NCBI GenBank assembly: GCA_019915135.1
Contig: JAHLMK010000013.1
Location: forward strand, 1 to 64,000
Reading direction: 5' to 3'
DNA length: 64,000 nt
Source of the DNA: Strobilurus pachycystidiatus
Taxonomy: Eukaryota > Basidiomycota > Agaricomycetes > Agaricales > Physalacriaceae
Below the pieces are notes generated by a model that saw only the letters and a list, made by a program, of their open reading frames with translations, did not search any database and had not been told where the DNA came from. Position 1 is the first letter of the stretch. Each line of letters begins with the position of its first letter. The translations under genes and the position numbers were made by a program. This document shows positions 10,734-22,589 of the stretch, in pieces.

Positions 10734-12533
10734 ATGAACCTCAATCTACCTGCCGTTGCCAACCTCCTCGGCGGGAATCCTCTCATGACGCCCGAGCAGG
10801 CGCGAACCGTCCGCTCTTTGCTGGACTTGGAGGAACACGTCCTCGCCAGCCTGAACGCTGAAATCCAAGAGGCGTCAGCTCTCCTAGAGAAACTCACTCG
10901 AGACCGGGATTCCCTCCAGGAAACACTGGTCAGTCGGCCAGGCGCGCAGACGGCGGCGTTGCGGGCTTTCATCCAAGAGCAGGAGCTGCAGCTGGCTCAA
11001 CTCCAGGACGCCCATAGCGCAACCGAAACCCACCTGGCGCATCTGTATTGCGAGCGAGACGCGAACGCGAGTCGGGAAGACCTGGATGATGAAATACAGA
11101 GGGCTACTGCGCTCTCGGATACTCAGGCCCGGCAGATGGGCGAGGTGCGCGCGCTGCTGGACTCCCACCTCAATATCCTCTCCCCCATCCGACGCATCCC
11201 TCTGGAGATGTTGTCAGAAATATTCAGGTGGTCCATCCCCAACGATGACTACGTTGTTCCAAAAATCTGCCAGGCTCCTCTATCTCTCACAGCGGTCTGC
11301 AGTCACTGGCGGAGGCTTGCGCTCAATTCGCCTTACTTGTGGTCATCTCTCTCGGTTGTGTTGACGCGCGATACATGTCGCCCTGCCCCACCACTTGTCG
11401 AAGCATGGCTCCAGAGATCAGCCAATACTCCGCTGTCATTCTCAATCTTGGAAAACATCCAGGTCGAAGAGGTTGATGCGCACGACAACTCCGTAATCAC
11501 CTGTAAAGACATCATGTCCTATTTTTCCCCGCACTATACTCGCTGGAAACGCGTCAAGCTCCAATACACTGATTGGAGGATGCCCTCTGGATTGGCAATT
11601 ATACCACCCCACAGTAAACTCCCTTTGCTCGAAGTGTTAAATCTTCACCGCGAGTACTGGGTCACCGCGGAGACCCAAGAACTGTGCGGGGTCCTCGCAG
11701 CACCCGACTTGCGCGACTTTACATGGTACAGCCGTAGCTCGCCAATCAATCCTCTTTCCATTATCCCTCCCTCTCAACTTACGCGGTTGCAAATGTCCCG
11801 CCCAGTGACAAACGACACCTATTTCGACATCATTACCCGATATCCCCTGCTACAATTCCTAGACGTCTACGTGCAACTGGTGGGAAGAGCACCGGAAGAT
11901 CCTTCCATCGCACCCATAAACACAGCCATTCGTCTTCCCGACTTGGTAGAATTCTCCCTGACCGTGGACACATCCATATCCAGCTTATTCAGTCGCATCG
12001 TTGCCCCATCCCTCGAACTACTCCGAATCAACCGCTTGGACGAGTACCTTCTCGTTGACCCCCGCGCTCAGATCGTCTTCTGGGACCGAGACGAAATGAG
12101 TCTCTTCCTGCAGCGATCAAGGTGCGAGCTGAAAACTTTTGAAGTGAGGGACGGGGAGTTATCAGATAGGCAACTCATCCACTTCCTCGAGACATGCAGC
12201 TCTTCACTCCGAAACCTCATGATCTCGAACGAGAGGTCACAAGGGCATCCCGTCACCGACTTGGTCCTTCGGGCACTTATGCCAGTCGAGGGTGCGGCGT
12301 ACCTTTGTCCGCATTTACAGCTTCTGAAGTTGTGGAGATGTGTATCCTCCACTGACGGGATGCTCTCAGATATGATCTCTGGTAGATGGGCGCGACGGCC
12401 TGAGGGTAGCGAGTCGAAACCGCTCCGAGTGGCGATAGTGCTTCTGAGCGACGAAAGTCGTCATCCGGTGGATGTAGACCGTTTGAAGGAGCTGCATCAA
12501 CGGCGGTCTGGTATCACCCTTGTTCGACGATGA
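10734..12533 (+). CDS. F-box protein with N-terminal coiled coil
   Basis: A single-exon gene of 599 codons. Residues about 20-145 are rich in Leu, Glu, Gln and Arg and look like a coiled coil. An F-box follows at about 146-195, with IRRIPLEMLSEIFRWSI and the later CSHWRRLALNSPYLWSSL. The rest has irregular Leu-rich segments of the loose LRR kind seen in large Agaricomycete F-box families. Such proteins are substrate receptors of SCF ubiquitin ligases; the substrate cannot be inferred. The absence of introns is common in this expanded family and unlike most neighbours. Confidence 0.88.
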   Translation: MNLNLPAVANLLGGNPLMTPEQARTVRSLLDLEEHVLASLNAEIQEASALLEKLTRDRDSLQETLVSRPGAQTAALRAFIQEQELQLAQLQDAHSATETHLAHLYCERDANASREDLDDEIQRATALSDTQARQMGEVRALLDSHLNILSPIRRIPLEMLSEIFRWSIPNDDYVVPKICQAPLSLTAVCSHWRRLALNSPYLWSSLSVVLTRDTCRPAPPLVEAWLQRSANTPLSFSILENIQVEEVDAHDNSVITCKDIMSYFSPHYTRWKRVKLQYTDWRMPSGLAIIPPHSKLPLLEVLNLHREYWVTAETQELCGVLAAPDLRDFTWYSRSSPINPLSIIPPSQLTRLQMSRPVTNDTYFDIITRYPLLQFLDVYVQLVGRAPEDPSIAPINTAIRLPDLVEFSLTVDTSISSLFSRIVAPSLELLRINRLDEYLLVDPRAQIVFWDRDEMSLFLQRSRCELKTFEVRDGELSDRQLIHFLETCSSSLRNLMISNERSQGHPVTDLVLRALMPVEGAAYLCPHLQLLKLWRCVSSTDGMLSDMISGRWARRPEGSESKPLRVAIVLLSDESRHPVDVDRLKELHQRRSGITLVRR

Positions 12534-14473
12534 ATGAACAGGATCCTCTTGTCAACTATAGAGTGGAAATCGACGCAGATGGGTACACCGCCTTCCGCTT
12601 CAATGTGTCCACTGAAAGACAGGCCTGGAAAGGCAGTGAACAGTGAGGTTGTGGTCAATGCAATCGGGCGGGAAGTGTGACGTCAAGGGAAGGTGCATGA
12701 GTATGGGAAAAGAGAAGCTTCAAGCTTGTCACATCCGTGGGTTGATCTGCCTCCTGCTTGCTTCGCTGCCAATCCCACTTCTTCATATTGGGTCTCGGCG
12801 TTTTGTCCAATGCATACAACGAACGGGCGGGGTGTCCCTGGCCTGCCAATGAACCGCAGCGGGGCTCAATATCTCGTTTGAGCATAAAACAATGCACACT
12901 AAATCTCCAATGAGTATAAGTATACCACCTTGATCATTGGTTCCGTATGACGCGTCCAGTCTTCTTGATGAAAGTCTTCCGGACCTCGAGCGTGTGACGG
13001 TTTTGTGGGTGCCCTGTTGGTGTCTGTGTAACTGCTGGTCTGGCTGTGCACTTGCCACTGACACCCAAGAACAGCCCGTTGGCTCAATTCCTGGTCATAC
13101 ACTGGTCATAGTCCGACTGGTAGAGCTCCAGAGCTCTGTCCGATTTTGTCAAAGCTACTGGCTCCATACTACATAAGATAGGCTGCGCCTAGTAGTATAC
13201 GGACGCAACATCCCGTCTTCGTCCTCCAAACATCGACTTTGTTATCTGACTGGAAAGCCTAAGTCTGGGATGGCAATCGGCTGACAGTGGCCATCATTGT
13301 GGCACCTACTCGCAAGGGTCTTCAACGATGAGTGAGGACCGTCAAAAGTTGAACAAGTGGGCATGTACATCGATTTCAGTCCACACTGCTCACTTGACGA
13401 GCACATATAGCTGACACCCTCCTTATCGTCCTTCAAAGAAAGCTTCGTCATTGGCTCGCCCAAGCGCATCCTAAGGTATAACAAACAATTTGGCACCTGT
13501 GAGCAAATCACGGTCATGAGGTTCATGGTCTAGCCAGGCTCGAGTCTAGCCAGGCCTATGTACAGTAACACAGGAGGTGTTCGCGGCATCACGTTGGATG
13601 GGTCCGACGGCTGTCTGCCATAAGCAGACGTCGACGGTAGGCTCGGGAGCACAGAGGGGATGGTGTCCAAAGGCATCTAAAGTCCCCCAACCGCGATCAC
13701 GCAATGAGGCACCAATGTGCCAGCTGAGACGGATAGAGCTGAGGCGCTAGTAGTGTTCCTTTTGATCCACCAAGTCGCCAGCCTTTGAGGTCACAGGCTC
13801 CCTGCCAGAAATTCGAGTACCATCGCATGACAGGAGATTCACTCACCCGACAGGCGGCGGCGGCGTCGTGCGAAGCAGGATCCTTGACCTAGCGAGTGGT
13901 GAAAATATCCTGGCTGCTCGTCACCACTGAGATCCCACGACTAACATACATATGTCATCGCCGCCAAAATCAGCGTTGTCGAGCGCGGCGTGAGCCACAC
14001 GCTGCTTCGGAGTACTAGCCCGACGCTGCCGCCCCGTCACGACGCGACGGTCCGAATGTCCCTGTAATTGGTCTTTTCCTCCAACCTCCTCAGGCGAAGC
14101 AGGGATGCTTCCGAGAGTAAGTACTGTCGATACACCAAGAAGATGACTGAAGGGGAACAATCGAACCTTGAAGGCGGACAGGTCGTTCGCTCTGACTGCG
14201 CTTGTATGGGATATCCAGCACATCACCACCTCCGATTACTGCTCCATTTTCGTCAAAATTTCGGTCACGTACTCCACGGACGATAGAGATCCAGGATGAC
14301 TCGACCGCACACTCTGTGGTGAAGTGGCGACTAGCTTCCCCGTCGATTGGCCGAATCTGTCTGCCAGCGAAGCGGCGGCATGGACTGGCAGCTAGATAGA
14401 CGCAGCCCACTCCAGTTGCGAGTGGCACACAGAAATCTTTCGTTGGGTGATCGCATATTGGTCATCTCTTTCT

Positions 14474-14800
14474 AGATGTCAGCAAGGAGTCATTGGAGGT
14501 CGTGGCGCACTGACTCTATCGCAGGTTGATTGTCCTTTCATATGGTAAGCTCTTCTTAGTCTGTTCTTCGCATTGCGGTGTCATCTTCTGCTTCTCGTCG
14601 TCTCAAATGTCATTCGTTATTCAGCTATCATCACATTCCTAAATGCCAGCAAGGAGGAATCGGACATCGTGGCGCACCTATTGCAGGTCAATTGTCCTTT
14701 CATATTGTGAGCTCTACTTATTCTGTTCGCTTACTGCGGGGTCACCGTGCGTTCAACTGCTGCCTCTCATCATCTAGAATGTCATATATCCTCCAGCTAA
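14474..14800. repeat. Diverged tandem duplication, period about 167 bp
   Basis: Two adjacent copies, about 14474-14630 and 14641-14800, share in order the words TGTCAGCAAGGAG / TGCCAGCAAGGAG, TCGTGGCGCAC, TTGTCCTTTCATAT, a G-AGCTCT block, TCTGTTC, and TCATCT...ATGTCAT followed by CAGCTA. Small gaps separate the matches, so the duplication is old. No function is evident. Confidence 0.75.
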
Positions 14801-15225
14801 TTTCTTTATGTTCAAAGGAACGACCACATACTGCATCGTCGAGAATTTTGAGTCCACGAAAACCATGACGCAGGTGTGAAGTCATATACGTCCTGGTCTG
14901 GAGAACCTTTTCTGCAGGTCAGTCAAGACGAGTAGTCCGATATCCGCGTTGACTGATGAACAGAAAGACCCGGAGGAGTCTACATCGATGGAGCGTTGCT
15001 GTATTGAGTCGGGACTGCGATCTCTGTCGGCCAATTCCCACACACCTGTGACGCCCTGCCGCCAGACAATTCCGCTCTTCACAATGCCGCTCTTTTTTCC
15101 AGTGTTGGCTGCTGGGAACGGCTTCGTCACGACGCCGGTGCACGTAAGGCGACGCCGACGAAGGATTACTGTCTCCGTTGTCGCAGACATATGCGGACAT
15201 TGAATGCAAGACTCGTCGCTCAAGA

Positions 15226-15266
15226 GGAAGGAGTCGTCTTGATGCAGGAAGGAGTCGTCTTGATGC
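15226..15266. repeat. Two-unit direct repeat of about 20 bp
   Basis: The unit GGAAGGAGTCGTCTTGATGC occurs twice back to back, with the next bases diverging. It is not within a supported gene. Confidence 0.7.
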
Positions 15267-15609
15267 GGGTGGAGTGTTTGGCTGCGATAGGTTCCTTTTA
15301 CAGAGGCCTAGCTCGCCGAGCACGCAGCGAGCTGGAGGAAATACTACGTGCAGATGGACATTCTCAACCGTCTGCATTGCCTTCGTCCCCCTGGAGTTCT
15401 CAGAAGGACTGGAACTTGATGACAATCCTATGCGCATTGGGTAGTACTCATTGCGCATGAACGAGCCGTATCATTGACAAATACCCACCTCAGACTCTTC
15501 GGCATGCGTAAAGCCATGTGCATCACGCGCCCGGCGGCACATTACGCCAACGTTCAGCAGCGGGAGTGGCCCACTTTTCTGGCATTCGTTTCCATCGCAG
15601 TGCTAGTAA

Positions 15610-15755
15610 TCAGCTGGCCGGCTTTTGCTCTGAAGACACCTGGCTTCGCAGAGTTTTGGCTCATCCGGCCAAAGCCGGCGAACACGGCTTGACCTAGCCT
15701 GTGAGCCGCGCCTGGGCGGCTTGGGGCGGGATGCCGCCCCAGGCCGCCGCGGGAT
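15610..15755. repeat. Block of nested inverted repeats with a GC-rich hairpin
   Basis: At 15715-15748 a near-perfect inverted repeat pairs GGCGGCTTGGGGCGG with its complement CCGCCCCAGGCCGCC around a loop of a few bases, and outer CCGCG/CGCGG bases extend the stem. Just upstream, 15617-15690 contains GCCGGCTTTTG facing CAAAGCCGGC with an inner CTCTG/CAGAG pair. The stems lie in a gene-free stretch and could be the end of a transposable element or a hairpin-prone spacer. No terminal target duplication was identified. Confidence 0.6.
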
Positions 15756-16583
15756 AGCTTAATCATTCTCCACAATATATGTGGCACATATTCTGAGTAT
15801 CTGAGCTGAAGTGGCGAGAAACTGATCACCACTCACCTAGCTATACAGAAATCTCTTGCGAGTCGTTGGTACATGGAAGCGGGTGGAAGGATGACCGGCA
15901 TATAGCAGGGACCTGCTGCAGGAGACCCCTGGCGAGGTCTTCTCGTCTCTTTCAAAATGATAATGGACTCCGTACTGAGCAGTGAGGACCCACGGCTTAC
16001 TGGCTGGCCTACAGTTCACAAAATCCGAAGCGGGGATCATCAGACCCGTAAGGCCATCGCTAGGCCTGTCTCCGGCCCAAACGACGCTGGCTCATAGCTG
16101 GCCTGACCTGAAGCCAAAGCTAGCATCACTACACATTGCCGGTCAGTCGGGGGCGTCCTTTGTCACTATTTGTGTCCAAGATCATGAGGCGCACGGCGCT
16201 TGGCCAGTAATGCATGTGACGTTTGCGGTGGAAGCGTTCACAAAGAAGCGGAGCGTCTTTGTAGATGTGATGACGACACAAGTCCATAGCGAGTTCCATT
16301 TCTGTGTCTGCTAAAGCTTAGCGCTTATTGGTCACAGACATGCGACGCAATTCGACCAACGCGGCGGCTGCTCACGCGGAACCAACCTCTATTCGGAAAC
16401 CGCTGTCGACGCCGTTAAGACCCTCGAGAATTGCTTTCGAAGGTAGAGCTAACAGAGTCATATAGAAAGTCGGACGGAGTTGTCGGTGTCGTATTCCTTG
16501 TATGTGAGTGTGACACCTGGGCCTCATCAACTCTCCTAGTGTTCTCTGTGACCTCTGTCAGTGCCTTAACGGGACGATTCCAT

Positions 16584-16597
16584 CCAATAGTATAAAG
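16584..16597 (+). promoter_or_regulatory. CCAAT and TATA boxes of the aldo-keto reductase gene
   Basis: CCAAT at 16584-16588 is followed by TATAAAG at 16591-16597, some 42 bp before the ATG. This is a clear classical core promoter, less usual in fungi with short spacers, and suggests inducible or strong expression. Confidence 0.6.
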
Positions 16598-16638
16598 ACC
16601 CGCTCGTGGGTACCCAACCCTTGCCTTTCACCCTCACC

Positions 16639-18371
16639 ATGTCACTCGCGCCACTCAAAATGAATTATGGTACGAATTTCCTCTTAAAAATTCTTCGAGT
16701 CGGATTTCGACGCAAAGTGAGGTAGTGACCCTCGGAAACTCTGGTTTGAAGGTCTCCAGAATCATTCTAGGGTGTGCCATGTACGGCTCTTCCGAATGGT
16801 ATGACTGGGTCAAGGACGAGGACCAGTCCATCAAGGCCATCAAGGAGGCGTGAGTCCATGTCTTCTTATGCGATACTTTTGACCTGACCTGAGTCTGCCC
16901 TTACTCAGATACGATCTTGGAGTCAACGCGTTTGACACTGCTGATGTGCGCCACCTTTCGTATTACGCAGGTCGTCGTAGATGTTCGCCAGGTATATTCC
17001 AATGGACGTTCCGAAATCTCTCTTGGCAAAGCAATCAAGATGCACAACATACCTCGCGCTTCCATCGTCGTCATGACCAAGGTGCGTACACATTACCTTC
17101 ATCCTCTTGTTCATTCCGGTCTACTTTCCCGGGCATCCTAACTTCAATCTGGCAGGTTCTGAACCCAGTCACTCGCACTATGGATACCCACCTACACGGC
17201 ACTGCCAGGACGGAGGCCGACTCCTTGGGATATGTCAATCAACACGGACTCAGTCGCAAGGTATTCAGATGTCTCGTCGCCCTACACAATAGCTGAGCAT
17301 AGTATCTTCTCTAGCATATCTTTGACTCTATCAAGGCTAGTCTCGACCGCCTTCAACTGGACTACGTCGACGTCTTCCAATGCCATGGATTCGATGATGA
17401 AACGCCCATAAAGGAGACGGTGAACTTTACTATGCAGTTCGCGTGATACTTTGTACTTACTACCAAAAACAGATGAAAGCTCTCCACGATGTTGTCCAGG
17501 CAGGCTACGCACGCTACATTGGTATGGCCAATTGTACCACGTGGCAATGTGAATTCCTTTTTGCTTTCCGTTGTCAGTATCTCATCGTTGCATACAGTCA
17601 ACGCGATGCAGAGTATGGATTGGTTTGACACTCCCTCTTTCTGTGCTACTCACATTTCCTGACACGACAGGTTATGCCATCAGTGAGAAGCTCACGCCTT
17701 TCATTTCGATGCAAATCGATTACAACCTCCTCAAACGGGATGACGAGCGTGAGATGTTACCCGCTCTCAAGGTGCTGCTTCTCTCCCCATCACCGCAATC
17801 CCACTCTCAGATGTCCTTCTAGCATTCAGGTGTGGCAGCTCTGACCTGGTCGACGTTGGCCAGCGGCAGGCTGATCTCTTCGGCAACTCGGCCAGACGGC
17901 GAGAAGTATGTTACTGCATAACGAAGAGCTCATTCCCTCCATCACTCATGAACTTCCTCCAGAAGCGAGAGCCCAGAGTGGCAGTTGTCCACCATCGAGC
18001 GGTAAAACCTCTGTGATTCCTTCCTGCGGTTTGAGGCGCTGATTGATCTGCTGCCTACAGCGCTGAGCAGTTGGCCATAATCAAAGGGTCGAGCTTGCCC
18101 CAGTTGTGCATCGCATGGACACTCAAGAGACCTGGTAAGTATTGACCTCGAGCTCGGGTTTCACCGTCGAATGACGAGGTCCTGATTGCCGTACTTATAA
18201 GACGTCGCGGCGATTGTCCTTCCTGTACCGTCCACACAGCATCTCATTGAAGCATGTGGTATGTTACGTATCAGGTTGGGAGCCTTCATACTGAAGCTAA
18301 CTCCGGTTTCAGACGCCTTTGACATCGACCTGATGTCCAGCGACAATGGCTTCCTGGAGGAGTTGTACTAA
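16639..18371 (+). CDS. Aldo-keto reductase, NADPH-dependent
   Basis: An aldo-keto reductase of the fungal aryl-alcohol dehydrogenase / YakC-like group, reducing aldehydes or ketones with NADPH in the cytosol. About eleven short introns are needed, all GT-AG, and every junction closes in frame. The protein starts MSLAPLKMNYVTLGNSGLKV. The catalytic tetrad is visible: Asp and Tyr in FDTADVYSNGRSE, Lys in VVMTKV, and His in DVFQCHGFDDETPI. Other family blocks are ARYIGMANCTTWQF, YAISEKLTPFISMQ and PEWQLSTIERAEQLA. The stretch after WSTLASGRL is shorter than in many relatives. A 31-nt first exon and several exons under 60 nt make automatic prediction hard. TATA and CCAAT boxes lie just upstream. 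Confidence 0.9.
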
Positions 18372-20427
18372 CCTCGCAAACTCAAAGCTTGACAATCAAC
18401 ATGACGGATGTAGGTTTCGTTGCAAGTAGGGATTCATCAAGAACAGGCATTTCCGAAAAAATAACGACGATTGAAAAAAAGGTTCTCTTGTTACGTTTGT
18501 AATTGTACCGATGTAATCTTTGTGAATCAGTGTACGCATATGACAGTGGAACTTTCTGCCAGGGAACTCTCGCGCATGATAAGCCTTCTCCAGCTAGTGG
18601 TACGTACATAGTTGTATTCCATATCTCCTCCGATCTTCGCAACCACAGCTTTGCAATGGACACGGCCAGCACCCCAAAAGCTCCCTTTGATGTCTGTCCG
18701 TCAAATGCCCCCACAACCGGCCTCAAATCTGACAGCTTGAGGGGCACAATCAGACAGAATGGACAATGATAGTGACAGGATGTGGCCGATATGTGACATT
18801 TACGCCACATTTGGTCAAATGCCGGTCATAAGTGCTTGTCCGCGCGCCGGGCAATGTAAGTCTGTTTTTTGAAGCCTCTTTGAAGCTTTACTGTGCGATT
18901 AGGCCAGAAGTGGCGGCACATCTTCGCCCGTCCAGCCATCAACAAGCATCCGGGCTCCTCGAATCTGACAAAGTAGGACAGTGATTTCCCTGTCTAGGTC
19001 TCAAATTTGGGTGATATGGCCAGCAAAAAGGCGTTTTTGAAGCCCTCAAACCTGACTAAATTTGACGACGGACATCGAGGGGAGCTTCCGGGGGGCTACA
19101 CCGCCGTATGGGCACACGGTTTGTCCAATGAGAAAGTTTGAACCCCAAAACACTTCTGACGGAGGGCGTCCTTCACAATGGGTCATAAGGAACCTTTGAA
19201 CTTCGGTAGAAGGAGAAGAAGAGCTCACTTCAATGGCGAGATACGGTCCGAGTCGCTCACCTGGAAGTGAAGCTTGCTTTACGAAAGTCCGAGGAGGGAG
19301 CGGGGACTTTGTCTACTCAAAATTGGGGTTCTTCAAGGCAGAGACAAGACTAGTAGTGACAATGTTCCCGACACGATGTGAACGGTGACTGACACTGAGG
19401 GTGTACTTCCACGCTGATCTACCCGGAGCGAAATTGATAGTAAAGCTTCAGGGGTGGAACGTGAAGGAGTTTCTGCACTCGAAGAACACTTTTTTTTGGC
19501 AGGTCCAGCCTGCTGGGTCAGGGGAGAGATCAAGTCAGTGAGCAGTCACTGCCTTCTGCGTTCTCAGCCAAAGCCGAGTCTACGTCATCCATCCAGTCAT
19601 TGTATGCCGCGGACGCCACTCCTGAAGTGCTTGAGTTCGGAGATTGCCTTGATCTGCCAATTTTGGTAACTGTGGCGCCCACATTTATCCCCGTCACAGA
19701 TTGGAGCAATGAGGACGCCATATATCACTATCATGTTTGAATTGAATGAGGTCAACACCGTGAATTGCATACTCGTAGTGCCTGCTTTGCGGCCAGAAGT
19801 TCTTCGTCGCACTCGAACACAGAGGCCCGCTGCGCGGGCCCTAATAGATCAGTGGCCAGGTCGACTGGAATAAGCCATAGACTTGGTACATGAGCCGTAT
19901 TCATAGGTAATCCATGACGATATCCATTACCCAGGGGTACGCCACACTTGTCAAGGTTACTATTGCATCCGCGCATCACACATCTCTAGCCTGGGCGCTA
20001 CTTCTTGATACAGTAGCCTGAGTAGGGCTCGCGAAATGTTACCTGATGTGATCAGAGTGCTGTAATTGGCTGGCAAGTGCTGGTCGAGTCTGGTTGGTGC
20101 TGCAGCCTGGTGATGAGGTGGCCGAATGCGTCTCGGCTTTCCATCTGAACGCCTTGGCTTCAGAGTTAGAAACAAAACTTACATATGTTCGTTCTGGGCC
20201 ATCGTGGGAGTCTCAGAGGTTGCTCAGAGGTGTCAACAGTTGACCTGTCAGTGTCCGGCTGTTGTTGGGTGCTGGAACTCGTCGGGAATTCGCGCAACAA
20301 CGTTAACGTCGGCATTCTTCCAGCTGGCGCTGGGCGCTGGGCGCTGAGCAGGCAGAGAAATGTGCTGGCCTTGGGTGTCAGGATGATAACAGTCTGCATC
20401 AAGTGCACTGCCACCACCACGCGCGTC
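18372..20427. other. Gene-poor stretch
   Basis: About 2 kb without a supportable gene. Minus-strand frames at 18382-18810 and several short ones lack domains, and no splice pattern improves them. Part of it must serve as 3' flank of the reductase and 5' flank of the RhoGAP gene, whose true start may lie in here. Confidence 0.45.
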
Positions 20428-22214
20428 ATGGACATAGGACGTCAGGTTAGCTTGTTACTTTCAGTGTCCCGAAACCGCGAACCCCAGCCTGGTCGCCACG
20501 TCTGGCAGCCCCGCCGCCCCGCTCCTATTCTGGCTCTCAGACCGCCAAAGAAATTATTTGGCATTTTCAAGAAGAAACCCCGCCGAAACTCCATCGCCGT
20601 CGTCGACACTGCTCCACCTGCTCCGCTCCAGCAGTCAGCGACCTTCGTCTCGTCGCGGGCCATGATTGCGGATCCGTCCCAGCACCCGCCGACAAAGGCC
20701 AACCTCCGCGCATGGTGGAACCAGTTCACCTTTGCCCAGCGCCTGAAGAAGGAGGCCGAGGCGAAAGGTGCGTACCCGCGTCTGCGCTCGGCGCACCCGT
20801 GCGCTGACGCCACATGCCGCTGACAGCAGCCGAAGAGCATCCCGTGTTCGGAAAGCCTCTGCGGGAGAGCCTCAACTACGCCTGCGTCCAGATATCAACC
20901 GCAGACGCAAAGGGCGAACTCTATGTGTGGGGCTATATACCAGTGGTCGTCGCAAAGTGGTCCGTTGCCCCGCCCCGCTCTCCGGCGCATTGCCCTTACC
21001 ACCCCCTCCAGCGGCCTCTATCTCAAAGAAAACGGTCGGCGCTCTCTTTTGCCGCCCGCTCGCCCGGCCCTCATCACCCTTGTCTGTAGCAACCGAGGTG
21101 CCTGGTACATTTCGGGTCAACGGATCCAACAAGCGCATGCGGGAATTGCAGGCCGTATTCGAAACGCCGCCGCGGGTATGCATCGTTCTCATATCCGTGA
21201 CACCGCTCGCTCAACGCCACATCAGTACGGCAAATCGTTAGATTGGAAAGACGTCCAATATACCCCTCATGATGTGGCCAGCGTCTTCCGGAGATATCTT
21301 ACGCAAATGCCTGTTGGTCTCCTCGTTGATACACCACCGCTCCTTTTGACCCATCCACCAGGAGCCAGTGATACCCTACGATATGTACCATGACGTAAGG
21401 CTATTCATCTGCTGTATCTCTTTCACTGCTTACTCCGTCTTTACCAGTTTCGAGACGCCTTAGGTATCAATCCGCACCGCCTGGTTCCCTCCCATCTAAT
21501 ATCATTCCAGCCAAGGAGCCCTACAACCAAGATGAAATCATTGCCACCTACAAGCGGCTCATCCGGAGTATGCCAAGACCCAACCAATACCTACTGCTCT
21601 ATGTCCTCGATCTCTTATCGGTCTTCTCTCGCAAATCTGACATCAACCTAATGAACGCGACGAGCACGTTCGATTCATCTATGATGCAGCATTGTTCTGA
21701 CCCCCGCTTAGATCTGGCCGTTATATTCCGTCCGGGGCTGATTTCACACCCTGAACATGAAATGTCTCCGAAAGAACACTCGCTAAGCCAGCGGGTGCTC
21801 GAGTTCCTCATCGCGCAACAGGACTGGTTCATGCTCGATATCCCTCCGCCAGCGCCAGGCGAATTTGCTCCGAATGCCTCTGCGCAAGAGGATTCTGTTA
21901 CTGGGTCAGAGAACGAAGGCCCCCGCAGAGTGACGCGTCGGAGGACGACTATCGACCGTGGTACGCCCGACTGAACAGCCGATATTTATTCTATTTATCG
22001 CGTCTTTCTAGCGAAACACGGTGTGTTAGCTGAAAACGTTAACCTTCTACCTGTTTCGGAGTCTCAGGAGGGTGCGGGTGTTACTCGAAGCCGGACGTTG
22101 CCTTCTGGTCAACGAAGAGGGCAGCCGCCAGTCCGAGTCTTGCGCAAGCAGAGACAACGGTCTCCGTCACATCCTCCCCATTCACGAAATGGAACCCAAG
22201 ATGAGAGCTCATAG
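20428..22214 (+). CDS. Rho GTPase-activating protein, Sac7/Bag7-like
   Basis: A RhoGAP that speeds GTP hydrolysis by Rho-type GTPases, so acting on actin and cell-wall signalling. An N-terminal part with PPKKLFGIFKKKPRRNS precedes the GAP domain: VFGKPLRESLNYACVQIS, ELYVWGYIPVVVAKCGLYL, then EVPGTFRVNGSNKRM, where the Arg of TFRV is the catalytic finger. FRRYLTQMPEPVIPYDMYH and FRPGLISHPEHEMSPKEHSL complete it. A basic Ser-rich tail (SRTLPSGQRRGQPPVRVLRK) is added by a last intron that closes in frame. The start is uncertain: 20428 is the nearest reasonable ATG, but an upstream exon is possible. At 21664-21711 a 48-nt segment with GC donor and AG acceptor splits the domain between NAT and LAVIFRP. 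Confidence 0.87.
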
Positions 22215-22589
22215 GCTCTACGAGCCTTTGCTTCCTTCCCATACCCCCTACAACTTACATTTCCTTCCTTTGGTGCACATTTGGATTTACTGTTTTTCTA
22301 GAAAAACGGGCCATGGACTCGATTTTTCTATGTCGTCGCGTACATGTAGTTTCCTGCGAACGGACCTAATCTATTAATATTGCTGTATGTATACTTACGC
22401 TACTTGTTTGTTCACGAATCGCAGGTGCCACAACACAGTCAAAATTAGCTTCCGCAGCAACACGCTTACTTGAGAGTACAGTAGGTGTTTGTGCGTCTCG
22501 ACGGCTTCGCAGGCGCAGCACCTAAACCATCACTCTCACTTCCATCAACCCATTCACTCGTTCTTCCCTACATAGCATCCACTGGAATC

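Larger units (their letters stand above)
12534..16638. other. Long gene-poor stretch with duplications and hairpins
   Basis: About 4.1 kb in which no open frame shows a domain or consistent splicing. It contains a diverged tandem duplication (14474-14800), a short two-unit repeat (15226-15266) and a block of nested inverted repeats (15610-15755). A short exon-like frame on the minus strand at 13390-13500 (GEPMTKLSLKDDKEGVSYMC) could be a gene fragment. The picture is of decayed or repeat-derived DNA. Confidence 0.5.

Noticed and set aside
13242..13526. Possible gene fragment GEPMTKLSLKDDKEGVSYMC
   Set aside because: A short coding-like piece, but no partner exons or family could be found.
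14090..15458. Several minus-strand frames of 100-180 codons
   Set aside because: They overlap one another in different frames, contain no domain and coincide with duplicated DNA.
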